From: Terriglobia bacterium
Lineage (GTDB): Bacteria > Acidobacteriota > Terriglobia > Acidiferrales > UBA7541
Reading direction: 5' to 3'
Length of the DNA stretch: 64,000 bases
Assembly: GCA_020073375.1 (NCBI GenBank)
Contig: JAIQFG010000008.1
Span: forward strand, 28,238 to 92,237
The translations under genes and the position numbers were made by a program. Shown piece by piece: positions 53,758 through 61,443 of this stretch. Below the pieces are notes generated by a model. It worked only from the letters and a program-made list of their open reading frames with translations, was not told where the DNA came from and searched no databases. Every line of letters begins with the position of its first letter. Positions within the stretch are counted from its first letter, which is position 1.

Positions 53758-54156
53758 TTAATTTCCTGCAGCCGCGGCGTGAGTTTTTCCACGTGCCATC
53801 TTTTGCGCCATGAACAGGAGCAACTTCATGTCGCTTTCGTTGGTCCGGCTGAGGAGCTGGCGGAATTTTTCCAGCACACGCGCCTCCTTGCCGGTGCTGC
53901 CCCAGGCCAGTTCTCCGGCGGACTTTCGTTTGAAGACGCGGGGCATTGGCGGCGGTTCATCGCCGTCATAAAAAAGTTGGTAGAGCGGAACTTCCAGTGC
54001 GCGCGCGAACTTTTCGATTGTTTCAAAAGCCGGCACGGTGTGGCCATTCTCCACGCGGGAGATATAGCAGCGCAGAAGCCCCGATCGTTTTTCAATTTCG
54101 CCTTGCGAGAGATTTTTTTCCTCGCGCAATGCCCGCAAACGGTCTCCGATGATCAT
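53758..54156 (-). CDS. XRE-family transcriptional regulator
   Basis: A 132-residue protein with an N-terminal HTH: G-D-R-L-R-A-L-R-E-E-K-N-L-S-Q-G-E-I-E-K-R-S-G-L, and Y-I-S-R-V-E-N-G-H-T-V-P-A for the recognition helix and following turn. The C-terminal 65 residues are basic and helical without a known ligand domain. The ATG at 54156 places the HTH at the N-terminus; the open extension has no domain. A CRP-type palindrome lies about 160 bp upstream. Confidence 0.88.
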   Translation of the reverse strand: MIIGDRLRALREEKNLSQGEIEKRSGLLRCYISRVENGHTVPAFETIEKFARALEVPLYQLFYDGDEPPPMPRVFKRKSAGELAWGSTGKEARVLEKFRQLLSRTNESDMKLLLFMAQKMARGKTHAAAAGN

Positions 54157-54317
54157 TGTGGTGGTTGTCCTTTCGAGGTCGATTCGCTTGAACTGTACGT
54201 GGTTCGTTAATGTTTCCACTCGGTATTGATCTAGGGGAGTTGACTCCGAACTACAGCTCCCTGCAGGAATAATAGCCAATCGGCCACCAAACCGTCAGTG
54301 TTCGAGATCACTAAGTT

Positions 54318-54335
54318 TTGTGATCCACGTCACAA
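54318..54335. promoter_or_regulatory. CRP/FNR-type palindrome
   Basis: TTGTGATCCACGTCACAA contains TGTGA-N6-TCACA exactly, the consensus of the CRP family, within a fully palindromic 18-mer apart from the centre. It is upstream of the XRE gene and just past the stop of the MerR-TPR gene. A CRP-family regulator is not encoded in the window. Confidence 0.5.
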
Positions 54336-54360
54336 TCCAGGGGAGAGGACTTCGGCGCTG

Positions 54361-55266
54361 CTACCGGGTGCGGCGGAAGGGAGTGAGTTTCCCGGAAGGC
54401 TGTGGCGGAGTTTTTTGACGGGCAATCCGCGAGCGCGCGAAATCCGCCCACGGCCCGTTCGGTTCATACTGCACGTATAGCGACAAATGGCGGATCGCGT
54501 TCTGCTGGCGGCCAGTCTTTTCATAGGCCAGGGCCAGGTTCAAATGTGCGTCCGCCAGTGCCGGCATGAGTTCGACGGAATAGGCCAGATGCTCGATGGC
54601 CCCGGTCAAATCGCCGAGCTGCTGATGGACGCATCCGAGATTAAATTCGGCGAGCGCGTTTTTCGGCTCCAGCTCCACGGCCCTCTTGAACTGTTCCAGT
54701 GCTTCCTCCATGCGCCCCAGCTGGTAATACGTGGTGCCCAGGTTGATGCGCGCCTCGACCCATCCGGGGGCGGCTTCCACGGCCTTGCCATAGGCTTCGG
54801 CAGCCTGGCCGAGCGATTCGGAATTCGAGTCGCTGGCCATTCCGAGCTCGAACCATTCCTCGGCCGATCGCGAAGCCATGGCATGAATTTTTTTTTCGAG
54901 TTCGGCGACCTCGAAATTGAGGACGAACTGGCCGGTCAGCGGCTCATACGGACGCGCCTGATTGAGCGGCGGGTATACGACCACCTGCTTTCCGTTGGTG
55001 GAAATCCGCAGCTTGGAAAGAGGAGTGCGCGCCGATCCCAGTTCGGCTTCGAGAGCGTTTACTGCCTGGCGGATTCGCCGCGCCGGAACCCGGCGCGCGG
55101 CGAGGCGCTTGATGGTTTCCAGAGCCACCAGATCGGAGAAATTGAAAAAACGTTCGCCCCATCGCGCGCGGGGAAGAACCAGGCGGAGGCGCGTCCAATA
55201 ATTCAACTCGCGCTGGCTGATTCCCATCATGCGTTCGACTTCACTGCGCGTGTATCGATGGTCCAA
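54361..55266 (-). CDS. MerR-type HTH protein fused to TPR repeats
   Basis: A 301-residue protein. Residues 1-70 are a MerR-type winged helix: Y-T-R-S-E-V-E-R-M-M-G-I-S-Q-R-E-L-N-Y-W-T-R-L, with R-F-F-N-F-S-D-L-V-A-L wing and helix. Residues about 135-285 hold four TPR-like repeats (A-E-A-Y-G-K-A-V-E-A-A-P, A-L-E-Q-F-K-R-A-V-E-L-E-P, I-E-H-L-A-Y-S-V-E-L-M-P). This suggests regulation through protein contacts rather than a small ligand. No Cys cluster for metal sensing. Reads into the XRE gene's upstream region. Confidence 0.85.
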   Translation of the reverse strand: MDHRYTRSEVERMMGISQRELNYWTRLRLVLPRARWGERFFNFSDLVALETIKRLAARRVPARRIRQAVNALEAELGSARTPLSKLRISTNGKQVVVYPPLNQARPYEPLTGQFVLNFEVAELEKKIHAMASRSAEEWFELGMASDSNSESLGQAAEAYGKAVEAAPGWVEARINLGTTYYQLGRMEEALEQFKRAVELEPKNALAEFNLGCVHQQLGDLTGAIEHLAYSVELMPALADAHLNLALAYEKTGRQQNAIRHLSLYVQYEPNGPWADFARSRIARQKTPPQPSGKLTPFRRTR

Positions 55267-55403
55267 GCCAGGCGCTCCACAGGAAAATTTCTATGGCCCC
55301 GATTATCCTCCGAATTCCGTATTTTGGAACCAGGAATTATTCGCAACCGGCGCGAGGTTCGCGGGGCCGAATTGGGGGGAGTTGCCGGGAAGGAACGCGC
55401 GCC

Positions 55404-55431
55404 TTGCGAGATAGAACATTCTTGTTAAACT
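55404..55431 (+). promoter_or_regulatory. Candidate sigma-70 promoter for the two-component genes
   Basis: TTGCGA (55404-55409) and TAAACT (55426-55431) are 16 bp apart, 33 bp before the histidine kinase start. The match is moderate. Confidence 0.3.
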
Positions 55432-55463
55432 GAATCCTGTTCGCCAGTTCCCTCGCTCAACTT

Positions 55464-57134
55464 ATGCAACCCCACGCAGCCGAGCGGCGCCACCTAGAGC
55501 GCCAGATTGCCTACGCTCGACCTATTTTCATGGTTCTAGCGTTGGTGGATTTGCTCGAGAGGCCTCCGGCGGATCGCGGCGCGCACGCGGTTTTGTTCGT
55601 CATTGCTTATCTGTGCCTGGCCCTGGCCCTGGCGTTGGTGCAGAATCTGAAATGGATCGGCGAGTTGCCGATTCCTCTTCCGCTCGATCTGGCTGCGCTG
55701 GCCGTATTCCTGCTTCTGACGCACACCGTCGTGGCCTTCTGGTTCGTGTACCTGTTCGTGGCTCTCTCGGCGGGAATTCATTGGGGAACACGCCGCTCCG
55801 TGGTCCTGGCAGGGATCGTGACATTTGCTCTTTTGGTTCGGACCGCGCTGAACGGACCGCTTGCCTGGGAACAAATGATTTCCTGGATCGCGCTTTCCAC
55901 CGGCACGTTCGCGGCCGGCGCGGGCATGGCCTTCCTGGGGAGCCGGCAACGCCGCCACGCCTCCGAGCAGGGATTTCTGGCGCACATCACCGGATTGCTG
56001 GAAGTGGAGCGCGGGATGGCCGAATCCCTGCGGCTGATTCTCACCGAGCTGGTCAATACGTTTGAATGCGAAGAGGCGGTTCTGGCGGTTCGCGACGCGG
56101 ACATCGATCGCATTTTTGTCTGGAGGCTTCGCGCCGGAGACGATTCGCGCCTCACTCCTGAGAATCTTCCCACCACGCGCAGCGACGGTTTCCTGCTGGA
56201 TCATCCCGACGCCAGCGTCTGCTGGAATCACCTGGGAGGTTCGGGCGACGGTTTCGGGTGGAATCGCACGGACGGGCGCCGCATGAAGGACCTGCCCCGT
56301 TTGCCGGGCCCCATGCGAGAAGAGCTCGGTTGGAAATCGGTGATGGGCGTTACCTTGGAATTGGCCGGCCAGCCGGTCGGGCGCCTGATGCTCGGAAATG
56401 GGCGCCGCCGGTTCCTCTCCCAGGACTTGCAATGGCTGGAGAGGATCGTCCGGCATTTGGGCCCGCCACTGCAAAACCTGTTTCTGCTTCGCCATATCCG
56501 GGCCCACGCCATTGAGGGCGAACGCAGCCGCATATCCCGGGAAATTCACGACGGCATTCTGCAGACCCTGCTGAGTGTGGATATTCAGCTGGACGTGCTG
56601 CGGCGCAAGGTACCGTCCGATCCCGAACAGGCCGTCGGGGGCCTCGCCTCGCTCCAGCAGACCGTCCGGAACGAGACTGACGAGCTTCGCCGCATGGTAA
56701 CGGATATGCGCCCGCTGCGCGTGCAGAGCGCCGACCTGGTGGACCTGATGAGGGGGTTTGGGGAGCGATTCCGCAACGAATCCGGGCTGGGGCTGGACCT
56801 GCTGATCGATGCCGTGGAATTGCAGATTCCGGACCGCATTTGCCGCGACCTCTTTCAGATATATAGAGAATCGTTACACAATGTGAAAAAACATGCGCAT
56901 GCTTCACATGTGGTGGTAAAACTATGGCAGAATGAGAGTCAAGTCGTCCTTGTGGTGGACGATAACGGGGAAGGCTTTAGCTTCGCCGGGCGGTTTACGG
57001 GAGATGAGCTGGACCGCTTGCGGCTGGGGCCCATTTCAATTAAGGAGCGCACTCGCAGTGTCGGCGGGGTGCTGACGGTGGAATCCACTCCAGCGCATGG
57101 CGCCCGCCTGACGGTAGAGGTCCCTCTCGGCTGA
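55464..57134 (+). CDS. NarX/DesK-type sensor histidine kinase
   Basis: A 556-residue kinase with four to five N-terminal spans (20-160), a GAF-like domain (about 185-340; C202 and W220 are visible but no chromophore site is evident), a HisKA_3 dimerisation box with H362 (R-I-S-R-E-I-H-D-G-I-L-Q-T-L-L) and an HATPase domain with N473 (E-S-L-H-N-V-K-K-H-A) and D-D-N-G-E-G-F. It phosphorylates the response regulator encoded one base later. The signal sensed is unknown. Confidence 0.93.
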   Translation: MQPHAAERRHLERQIAYARPIFMVLALVDLLERPPADRGAHAVLFVIAYLCLALALALVQNLKWIGELPIPLPLDLAALAVFLLLTHTVVAFWFVYLFVALSAGIHWGTRRSVVLAGIVTFALLVRTALNGPLAWEQMISWIALSTGTFAAGAGMAFLGSRQRRHASEQGFLAHITGLLEVERGMAESLRLILTELVNTFECEEAVLAVRDADIDRIFVWRLRAGDDSRLTPENLPTTRSDGFLLDHPDASVCWNHLGGSGDGFGWNRTDGRRMKDLPRLPGPMREELGWKSVMGVTLELAGQPVGRLMLGNGRRRFLSQDLQWLERIVRHLGPPLQNLFLLRHIRAHAIEGERSRISREIHDGILQTLLSVDIQLDVLRRKVPSDPEQAVGGLASLQQTVRNETDELRRMVTDMRPLRVQSADLVDLMRGFGERFRNESGLGLDLLIDAVELQIPDRICRDLFQIYRESLHNVKKHAHASHVVVKLWQNESQVVLVVDDNGEGFSFAGRFTGDELDRLRLGPISIKERTRSVGGVLTVESTPAHGARLTVEVPLG

Positions 57135-57135
57135 T

Positions 57136-57804
57136 ATGGCCAAAACAACAAAACAACAGATTCGTGTGTTGATGGCTGACGATCATGCCATCTTCCGTGA
57201 AGGTCTGCGCAAACTGCTCGATGGAGACGATTCCATCACGATTGTCGGCGAAGCCTCGAACGGCAATGACTGCATCAAGATGTTGACCAAGCTGAAGCCC
57301 GACATTCTGCTGCTCGATTTGCGCATGCCGGATAAGGACGGCCTCGCGGTTCTGGAGGAAGTGAATTTCGACCAGCTTCCCACGCGCGTCGTTGTTCTAA
57401 CCGCGGCAGAGGACGATCGCGACGTGGTCCGCGCCATGCGCCTGGGCGCACGCGGCGTGGTGTTGAAACAGTCCGCCACCGAACTTCTGGTGCGCAGCAT
57501 TCACAAAGTTCATGGTGGGGAAATCTGGCTCGATAACCACATGACCGCTGAAGTCATGAAGGCCTTCTCAAAGTCGTCCGACGGCGGTCCGAGGCGCGAG
57601 AAACCGTTGCTGAGCGACCGCGAAAAAGAAATCGTGCAGCTTGTGGCCCAGGGATTCCGCAACAAGGAAATCGGCGAAAAACTCTTCATCAGCGAACAGA
57701 CGGTGAAGAACCACCTCCACAATATCTTCGATAAACTGGGCGTATCCGACCGCCTGGAACTGGCACTGTACGCCATCCACCACCGCCTGATCGATCAAGC
57801 CTAA
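57136..57804 (+). CDS. NarL/FixJ-type response regulator
   Basis: A 222-residue regulator. Receiver with D15/D16 acidic pair, phospho-acceptor D61 (I-L-L-L-D-L-R-M-P) and conserved Lys (V-V-L-K-Q-S), followed by a LuxR-type HTH (L-S-D-R-E-K-E-I-V-Q-L-V-A-Q-G-F-R-N-K-E-I, S-E-Q-T-V-K-N-H-L-H-N-I-F-D-K-L). The ATG follows the kinase stop by one base, so they are coupled. It may bind the CTAGTAC-type motif 350 bp downstream. Confidence 0.95.
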   Translation: MAKTTKQQIRVLMADDHAIFREGLRKLLDGDDSITIVGEASNGNDCIKMLTKLKPDILLLDLRMPDKDGLAVLEEVNFDQLPTRVVVLTAAEDDRDVVRAMRLGARGVVLKQSATELLVRSIHKVHGGEIWLDNHMTAEVMKAFSKSSDGGPRREKPLLSDREKEIVQLVAQGFRNKEIGEKLFISEQTVKNHLHNIFDKLGVSDRLELALYAIHHRLIDQA

Positions 57805-57873
57805 GCGACATCCCAAAATTACGCCTTCGGGCAGCGCATTCGCGCCGCTGCTATTCTCGTTGAATCCTCCGAA

Positions 57874-58060
57874 AGCCCCGTAGGGGCGGCACAGAGTCGA
57901 AATTGTGCCGCCCCTACGGGGCTTCCGCTGCTCACTCCTGTCCCCAGCGCTGCCGCGCTGGGCTACCCTCTGCCGCCCCTACGGGGCTCATCCTTAGGAC
58001 TACCCCGCGCATTCCCCACCCAGTGCGGTGTGGACACCGTTATTCCGCCCCTTACGGGGA
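57874..58060. repeat. Cluster of palindromic GCCGCCCCTACGGGG repeats
   Basis: A perfect 20-bp inverted repeat (57874-57893 and 57904-57923, arms AGCCCCGTAGGGGCGGCACA) with a 10-bp loop; an 8-bp hairpin CCCAGCGC/GCGCTGGG (57943-57962); a third direct copy of the arm at 57971-57988; and a degenerate fourth copy at 58045-58060. This looks like a REP/BIME-type mosaic. It fills the gap between the response regulator and the PilZ gene. No coding potential was seen here. Confidence 0.85.
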
Positions 58061-58166
58061 GCTGGCCCCGGTCGCATGATCGATTCATAACTTTGGAAAT
58101 CCCAGCCAATTTAGGCCTTCGCCGCTTATCCCCTTTTCTTAGTAATGGTTTAGCTGGCCCGGGAGG

Positions 58167-58186
58167 CTAGTACCCCCGTACCAAAT
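58167..58186. promoter_or_regulatory. Candidate operator, CTAGTACCCCCGTACC type
   Basis: CTAGTACCCCCGTACCAAAT, 68 bp before the PilZ start, shares 14 of 16 core positions with the motif at 17444 and includes a GTAC...GTAC arrangement. The adjacent NarL-type regulator makes it a plausible target. Inference from two sites. Confidence 0.38.
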
Positions 58187-58253
58187 TTGAGGCTGAAAAA
58201 TCGGGACTTCCGCGCTATTGAGGCTTCCAGCCCCGCCACGTAATCTCACTTAC

Positions 58254-58625
58254 ATGAAAGCAAGCGATATGAATCGGGAGGGTGACCCTTTGACAGCCGA
58301 AGAGAGACGCGCCACACAACGGTTCCAGATTCGGCTACCCATGATCGTTCGCTGGACCAGCGGTTCGGCGATCGGTGAAGCATCGACGGAATCCCGGGAC
58401 GTGAGCTCCCGAGGGGTCTACTTCTTCCTGCCGAAGGAAGTCTCCAGCGGTTCGCCGGTGGAGATTTTGCTGACGCTACCCCATGAGATCACGCTGGCGG
58501 GGCCGGTAAAGGTTCGCTGCCTGGGGCGCATCAAGCGCGCCGAAAGCGACGAACCGGGCCGCATCGGAGTGGTAGCCCAGATCGAACGATACGAATTCCT
58601 GCGCGGCGACGAACACGCCGCGTAG
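58254..58625 (+). CDS. PilZ domain protein (c-di-GMP receptor)
   Basis: A 123-residue single-domain protein with R-R-A-T-Q-R-F (R-x3-R-type c-di-GMP motif) and R-D-V-S-S-R-G-V-Y-F (D-x-S-x2-G). It parallels the PilZ protein at 8.9 kb. The ATG at 58254 is preferred to a TTG start 12 codons upstream; ATG 58269 is also possible. It follows the two-component genes on the same strand and ends in a strong terminator. Confidence 0.87.
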   Translation: MKASDMNREGDPLTAEERRATQRFQIRLPMIVRWTSGSAIGEASTESRDVSSRGVYFFLPKEVSSGSPVEILLTLPHEITLAGPVKVRCLGRIKRAESDEPGRIGVVAQIERYEFLRGDEHAA

Positions 58626-58745
58626 CACGGGCACGGGCTGCATGCGCCGTCGCCAAAGCCTGCCAATTTGTTAGGCGGGCCCCGGCGACTTAGAGCCCGC
58701 TCCCAAACGACCTTGCCCGCCACCTGCGGAGGCGGACAGGAAAGA

Positions 58746-58790
58746 CCGGGACGCTCCGGCCCCTCAGCTGAGCGTCCCGGCTATTTTTTT
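58746..58790 (+). terminator. Rho-independent terminator after the PilZ gene
   Basis: An 11-bp perfect stem, CCGGGACGCTC (58746-58756) and GAGCGTCCCGG (58770-58780), with a 13-nt loop, followed by CTATTTTTTT. Confidence 0.9.
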
Positions 58791-58986
58791 GTGCGCGAGT
58801 TTCTTGTAACGAGGGTTTTTTCCGAAGCGGAGATCGTGGCGCATGGTGCCAGTGATTCCCGCCGAAGGCGGGTGATTCGTAATTCGTGACGAACACATTG
58901 CCGCAACACGTCAAATCCAGTGTGTTACATCACACCCCGCCCACAAGGGGCTTCCACAAATTACGATTCACGAGTCACAAATCACA
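58791..58986. other. AT-richer spacer with imperfect inverted repeat
   Basis: GTGATTCGTAATTCGTGAC (58872-58890) faces a related inverted copy, CACAAATTACGATTCACGAG followed by TCACAAATCAC (58955-58985). The ends form a loose cruciform next to the 3' end of the FtsX-type gene. No gene was seen. The origin of the repeat is unclear. Confidence 0.45.
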
Positions 58987-60390
58987 TTATTCATACCGCA
59001 ACGCCTCCACCGGATCGAGCTTCGCCGCGCGCGACGCGGGATAAATCCCGGACACGAGGCTGACCACCACGGCGAATGCGACCGCGCCCAGGACCAGCCA
59101 GAGCGGCACCGACCAGATGTTCGGCGAATTCATGCCCTGGCGCCTCAAGTAAACGGCAGTCGCGAATTGAATGGCGCGGCCGATGGCCCAGCCGAGCGCC
59201 ACGCCGAAAATTCCCCCCGCCAATCCCATCACGCCGGCTTCGGCAAAAAATAATTGGCGGACGTCGCGGTCGGCTGCGCCCAGCGCCTTGAGGACGCCGA
59301 TTTCGCGCCGGCGCTCGAGGATGGCCATCACCAGTGTGTTGATGATTCCGAGCGAGGCCACGGCCAGAGCCAGGCTGCCGAATATTCCCAGGAACAAATC
59401 GAAAATCGCAAAAAATGTGCGCAGGTTGCGAGTCACGTCGATCAGGGAAAACGATGTAAAACCCATCTGCGCGATGCTGGATTCGATCGCGGCCACGGCC
59501 GCGGGGCTGCTCGCGCGCACGTTCAGTGCCGCGTAGCGCACTCCATCGGCGGCGCCGGACCGCGACATCTCCCGCAGATCGGATTGCTGCACCACTTGCA
59601 GTTTTTCGGCAACGGCCAGCGGCAGATATATTCCCGCGTTATTGAATCCCACCGGGCCGCCGCCGGAATCGGACGAGGGTGTTACGCCGATGACGCGGAA
59701 ATTTTTCTCGCTTGGAACGATGGAAAATCCCATGGCCTCTTCGTCCGGGCCGACGGCTTGATTCGGCGGATCGGAAGCCGCCTGCTGTGAAGGAGGCGGC
59801 AAGGCCTGCCTCTGCGCGAACCGCAGCGTGATTTCCTTGCCCAGCAGGGATGCGGGCGGCTGACCTTCGTTCAGCAGGCGCTTGGCCATGTCTCCTTGCA
59901 CGATGACTTCTTCCGCGTCCGGCCCGGAAAAGAAACTGCCCATCAATCCATCGAGCGTCCCGCTATTTTGCGACGACGGCGGCATTCCCGCGACCATCAC
60001 GAGCTGCGTGTTGGGTTCCAGGCGCGCTTCGGCCGTGAATCGTTCTTCGGGGTTCACTTCCAACACGTTGGGCAGAGCGGCGATTTCTTTTCGCGCGGCG
60101 TCGTCCAGCACGCGCGGCGGCACCAGATCGGAGGCGGCGTCGCGAGGATTGCGGCGCCCGCCTCCGGGCTGGCCGAAGGGAGTGTTCTGTCGCGGCCGCA
60201 CGGAAACCGTATCGAACAATCCGGCGCGCGCCACGGAGCGGTTCACCAACTGCTGCAAGCCCACGCCAAGCGAAAGCAGCGCCACTAGCGAGGCCACGCC
60301 GACGGCGATTCCGAGCGTGGTGAGCGAATTGCGAAGAATAGCTTCGCGCAAATTCCGCGCGGCAAGCTCGGTCAGGTCTCCCAGTTTCAT
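58987..60390 (-). CDS. MacB/FtsX-type ABC transporter permease
   Basis: A 467-residue permease with a first span at about 22-45 (S-L-T-T-L-G-I-A-V-G-V-A-S-L-V-A-L-L), a periplasmic MacB-type domain of about 270 residues and three C-terminal spans with the FtsX signature G-I-I-N-T-L-V-M-A-I-L-E-R-R-R-E-I-G-V-L-K-A-L-G-A. It ends D-P-V-E-A-L-R-Y-E, typical of the family. The ATG overlaps the ATPase stop (ATGA). GAGGAGCG precedes it inside the ATPase gene. Confidence 0.92.
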   Translation of the reverse strand: MKLGDLTELAARNLREAILRNSLTTLGIAVGVASLVALLSLGVGLQQLVNRSVARAGLFDTVSVRPRQNTPFGQPGGGRRNPRDAASDLVPPRVLDDAARKEIAALPNVLEVNPEERFTAEARLEPNTQLVMVAGMPPSSQNSGTLDGLMGSFFSGPDAEEVIVQGDMAKRLLNEGQPPASLLGKEITLRFAQRQALPPPSQQAASDPPNQAVGPDEEAMGFSIVPSEKNFRVIGVTPSSDSGGGPVGFNNAGIYLPLAVAEKLQVVQQSDLREMSRSGAADGVRYAALNVRASSPAAVAAIESSIAQMGFTSFSLIDVTRNLRTFFAIFDLFLGIFGSLALAVASLGIINTLVMAILERRREIGVLKALGAADRDVRQLFFAEAGVMGLAGGIFGVALGWAIGRAIQFATAVYLRRQGMNSPNIWSVPLWLVLGAVAFAVVVSLVSGIYPASRAAKLDPVEALRYE

Positions 60391-61118
60391 CGCAAGCGCT
60401 CCTCGCGGGCAATGGCTCCGTCCGACAGCGTGACGATGCGGTCGGCGTATTGCTCCGCCAGCGCCCGTTCGTGCGTGACCATGATGACGGTTCTCCCGGC
60501 CCCCGATGCAGGCCGGTGAATTCCGGCAATCAGATGCATGATTTCGTCGCCGGTTTTACTGTCGAGATTTCCAGTCGGTTCATCGGCGAGAAGGATCATG
60601 GGCTGGTTGACCAGCGCGCGGGCGATGGCTGCCCTTTGCTGCTCTCCGCCGGATAATTCGCTGGGACGGTGCTTCACGCGCGCCGCCAGGCCCACGCGGT
60701 CGAGGGCTTCGCGCACACGCCCGGGCCTTTCCGCTCGCGGAACCTCGGCCAGGCGCAGGGGCAGCTCCACGTTTTCTTCCAGCGTCATTCGAGGAAGCAA
60801 CTGAAACGATTGAAATACGATGCCGATCGTACGATTGCGGTGCTTGGCAAGGTCTTCGCTGGTCATCCCAGCCAAGTCCCGTCCCTGCGCGAGAATAGCG
60901 CCCGAAGTTGGCCGGTCAAGGCCGGCGATCAAATTGAGGAGTGTGGATTTGCCCGATCCGCTGGCGCCAAGCAAGGCCAGGAACTCACCCGCGCGCACTT
61001 CCAGCGAAATTTCATGGACTGCGCGGATGGTGGCGCCGCCCATCTGGTAGTGGCGCGATACCTTGTCCGCGCGGATTGCGTTGCCGTTTCCATTTGCCTG
61101 AGTCTCGCTCACATCCAT
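60387..61118 (-). CDS. MacB/LolD-type ABC transporter ATP-binding protein
   Basis: A 243-residue ATPase: Walker A GASGSGKST, signature LSGGEQQRAAIARAL, Walker B LLADEPTGNLD and H-loop T-H-E. It pairs with the FtsX-type permease encoded directly downstream. The ATG at 61118 (M-D-V-S-E-T-Q) is preferred over one 7 codons upstream; neither has a strong Shine-Dalgarno. Export of lipoproteins, peptides or drugs is possible. No membrane fusion protein is encoded nearby. Confidence 0.92.
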   Translation of the reverse strand: MDVSETQANGNGNAIRADKVSRHYQMGGATIRAVHEISLEVRAGEFLALLGASGSGKSTLLNLIAGLDRPTSGAILAQGRDLAGMTSEDLAKHRNRTIGIVFQSFQLLPRMTLEENVELPLRLAEVPRAERPGRVREALDRVGLAARVKHRPSELSGGEQQRAAIARALVNQPMILLADEPTGNLDSKTGDEIMHLIAGIHRPASGAGRTVIMVTHERALAEQYADRIVTLSDGAIAREERLR

Positions 61119-61443
61119 ACTACGCAGGGTAGCACGCAAAGGTTTCAGCGTGAAATCAGCTGCAGGATGTATTACACTCAGCTAATTGATAGCCGGTAAA
61201 ATGTATTTTCCCGGCTAGGCCGTCAAAAGTAGTCCGCGGACCCCGGTAGAACAGGAAACTGGCTAGCCTCCGGCTGATCTTTTGGCGTCTACGGTTAAGG
61301 CCCCGATTTACTCTGAAATTCTTCCCAGCCCGCAGGCCCGCATAAGAATGTGATGGACGATAGACCAAGTCGAGGCTGGACACGAATGCTCTGCTCGTGC
61401 CGCTTGTTTCGATAATTGGGCGAGTCCGTCCGGGGGTGCCACC
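61119..61443. other. Intergenic region between divergent ABC and repressor genes
   Basis: A 325-bp shared upstream region. A minus open frame (61156-61452) has no domain character. I could not place either promoter with confidence, although the sequence is AT-richer around 61160-61215. If the adjacent XRE-S24 protein is a repressor, its operators would be expected here. Confidence 0.4.

Noticed and set aside
58918..58936. CRP-like palindrome GTGTG-N6-CACAC
   Set aside because: The half-sites are offset from TGTGA-N6-TCACA by two bases and lie at a 3' end of a gene.
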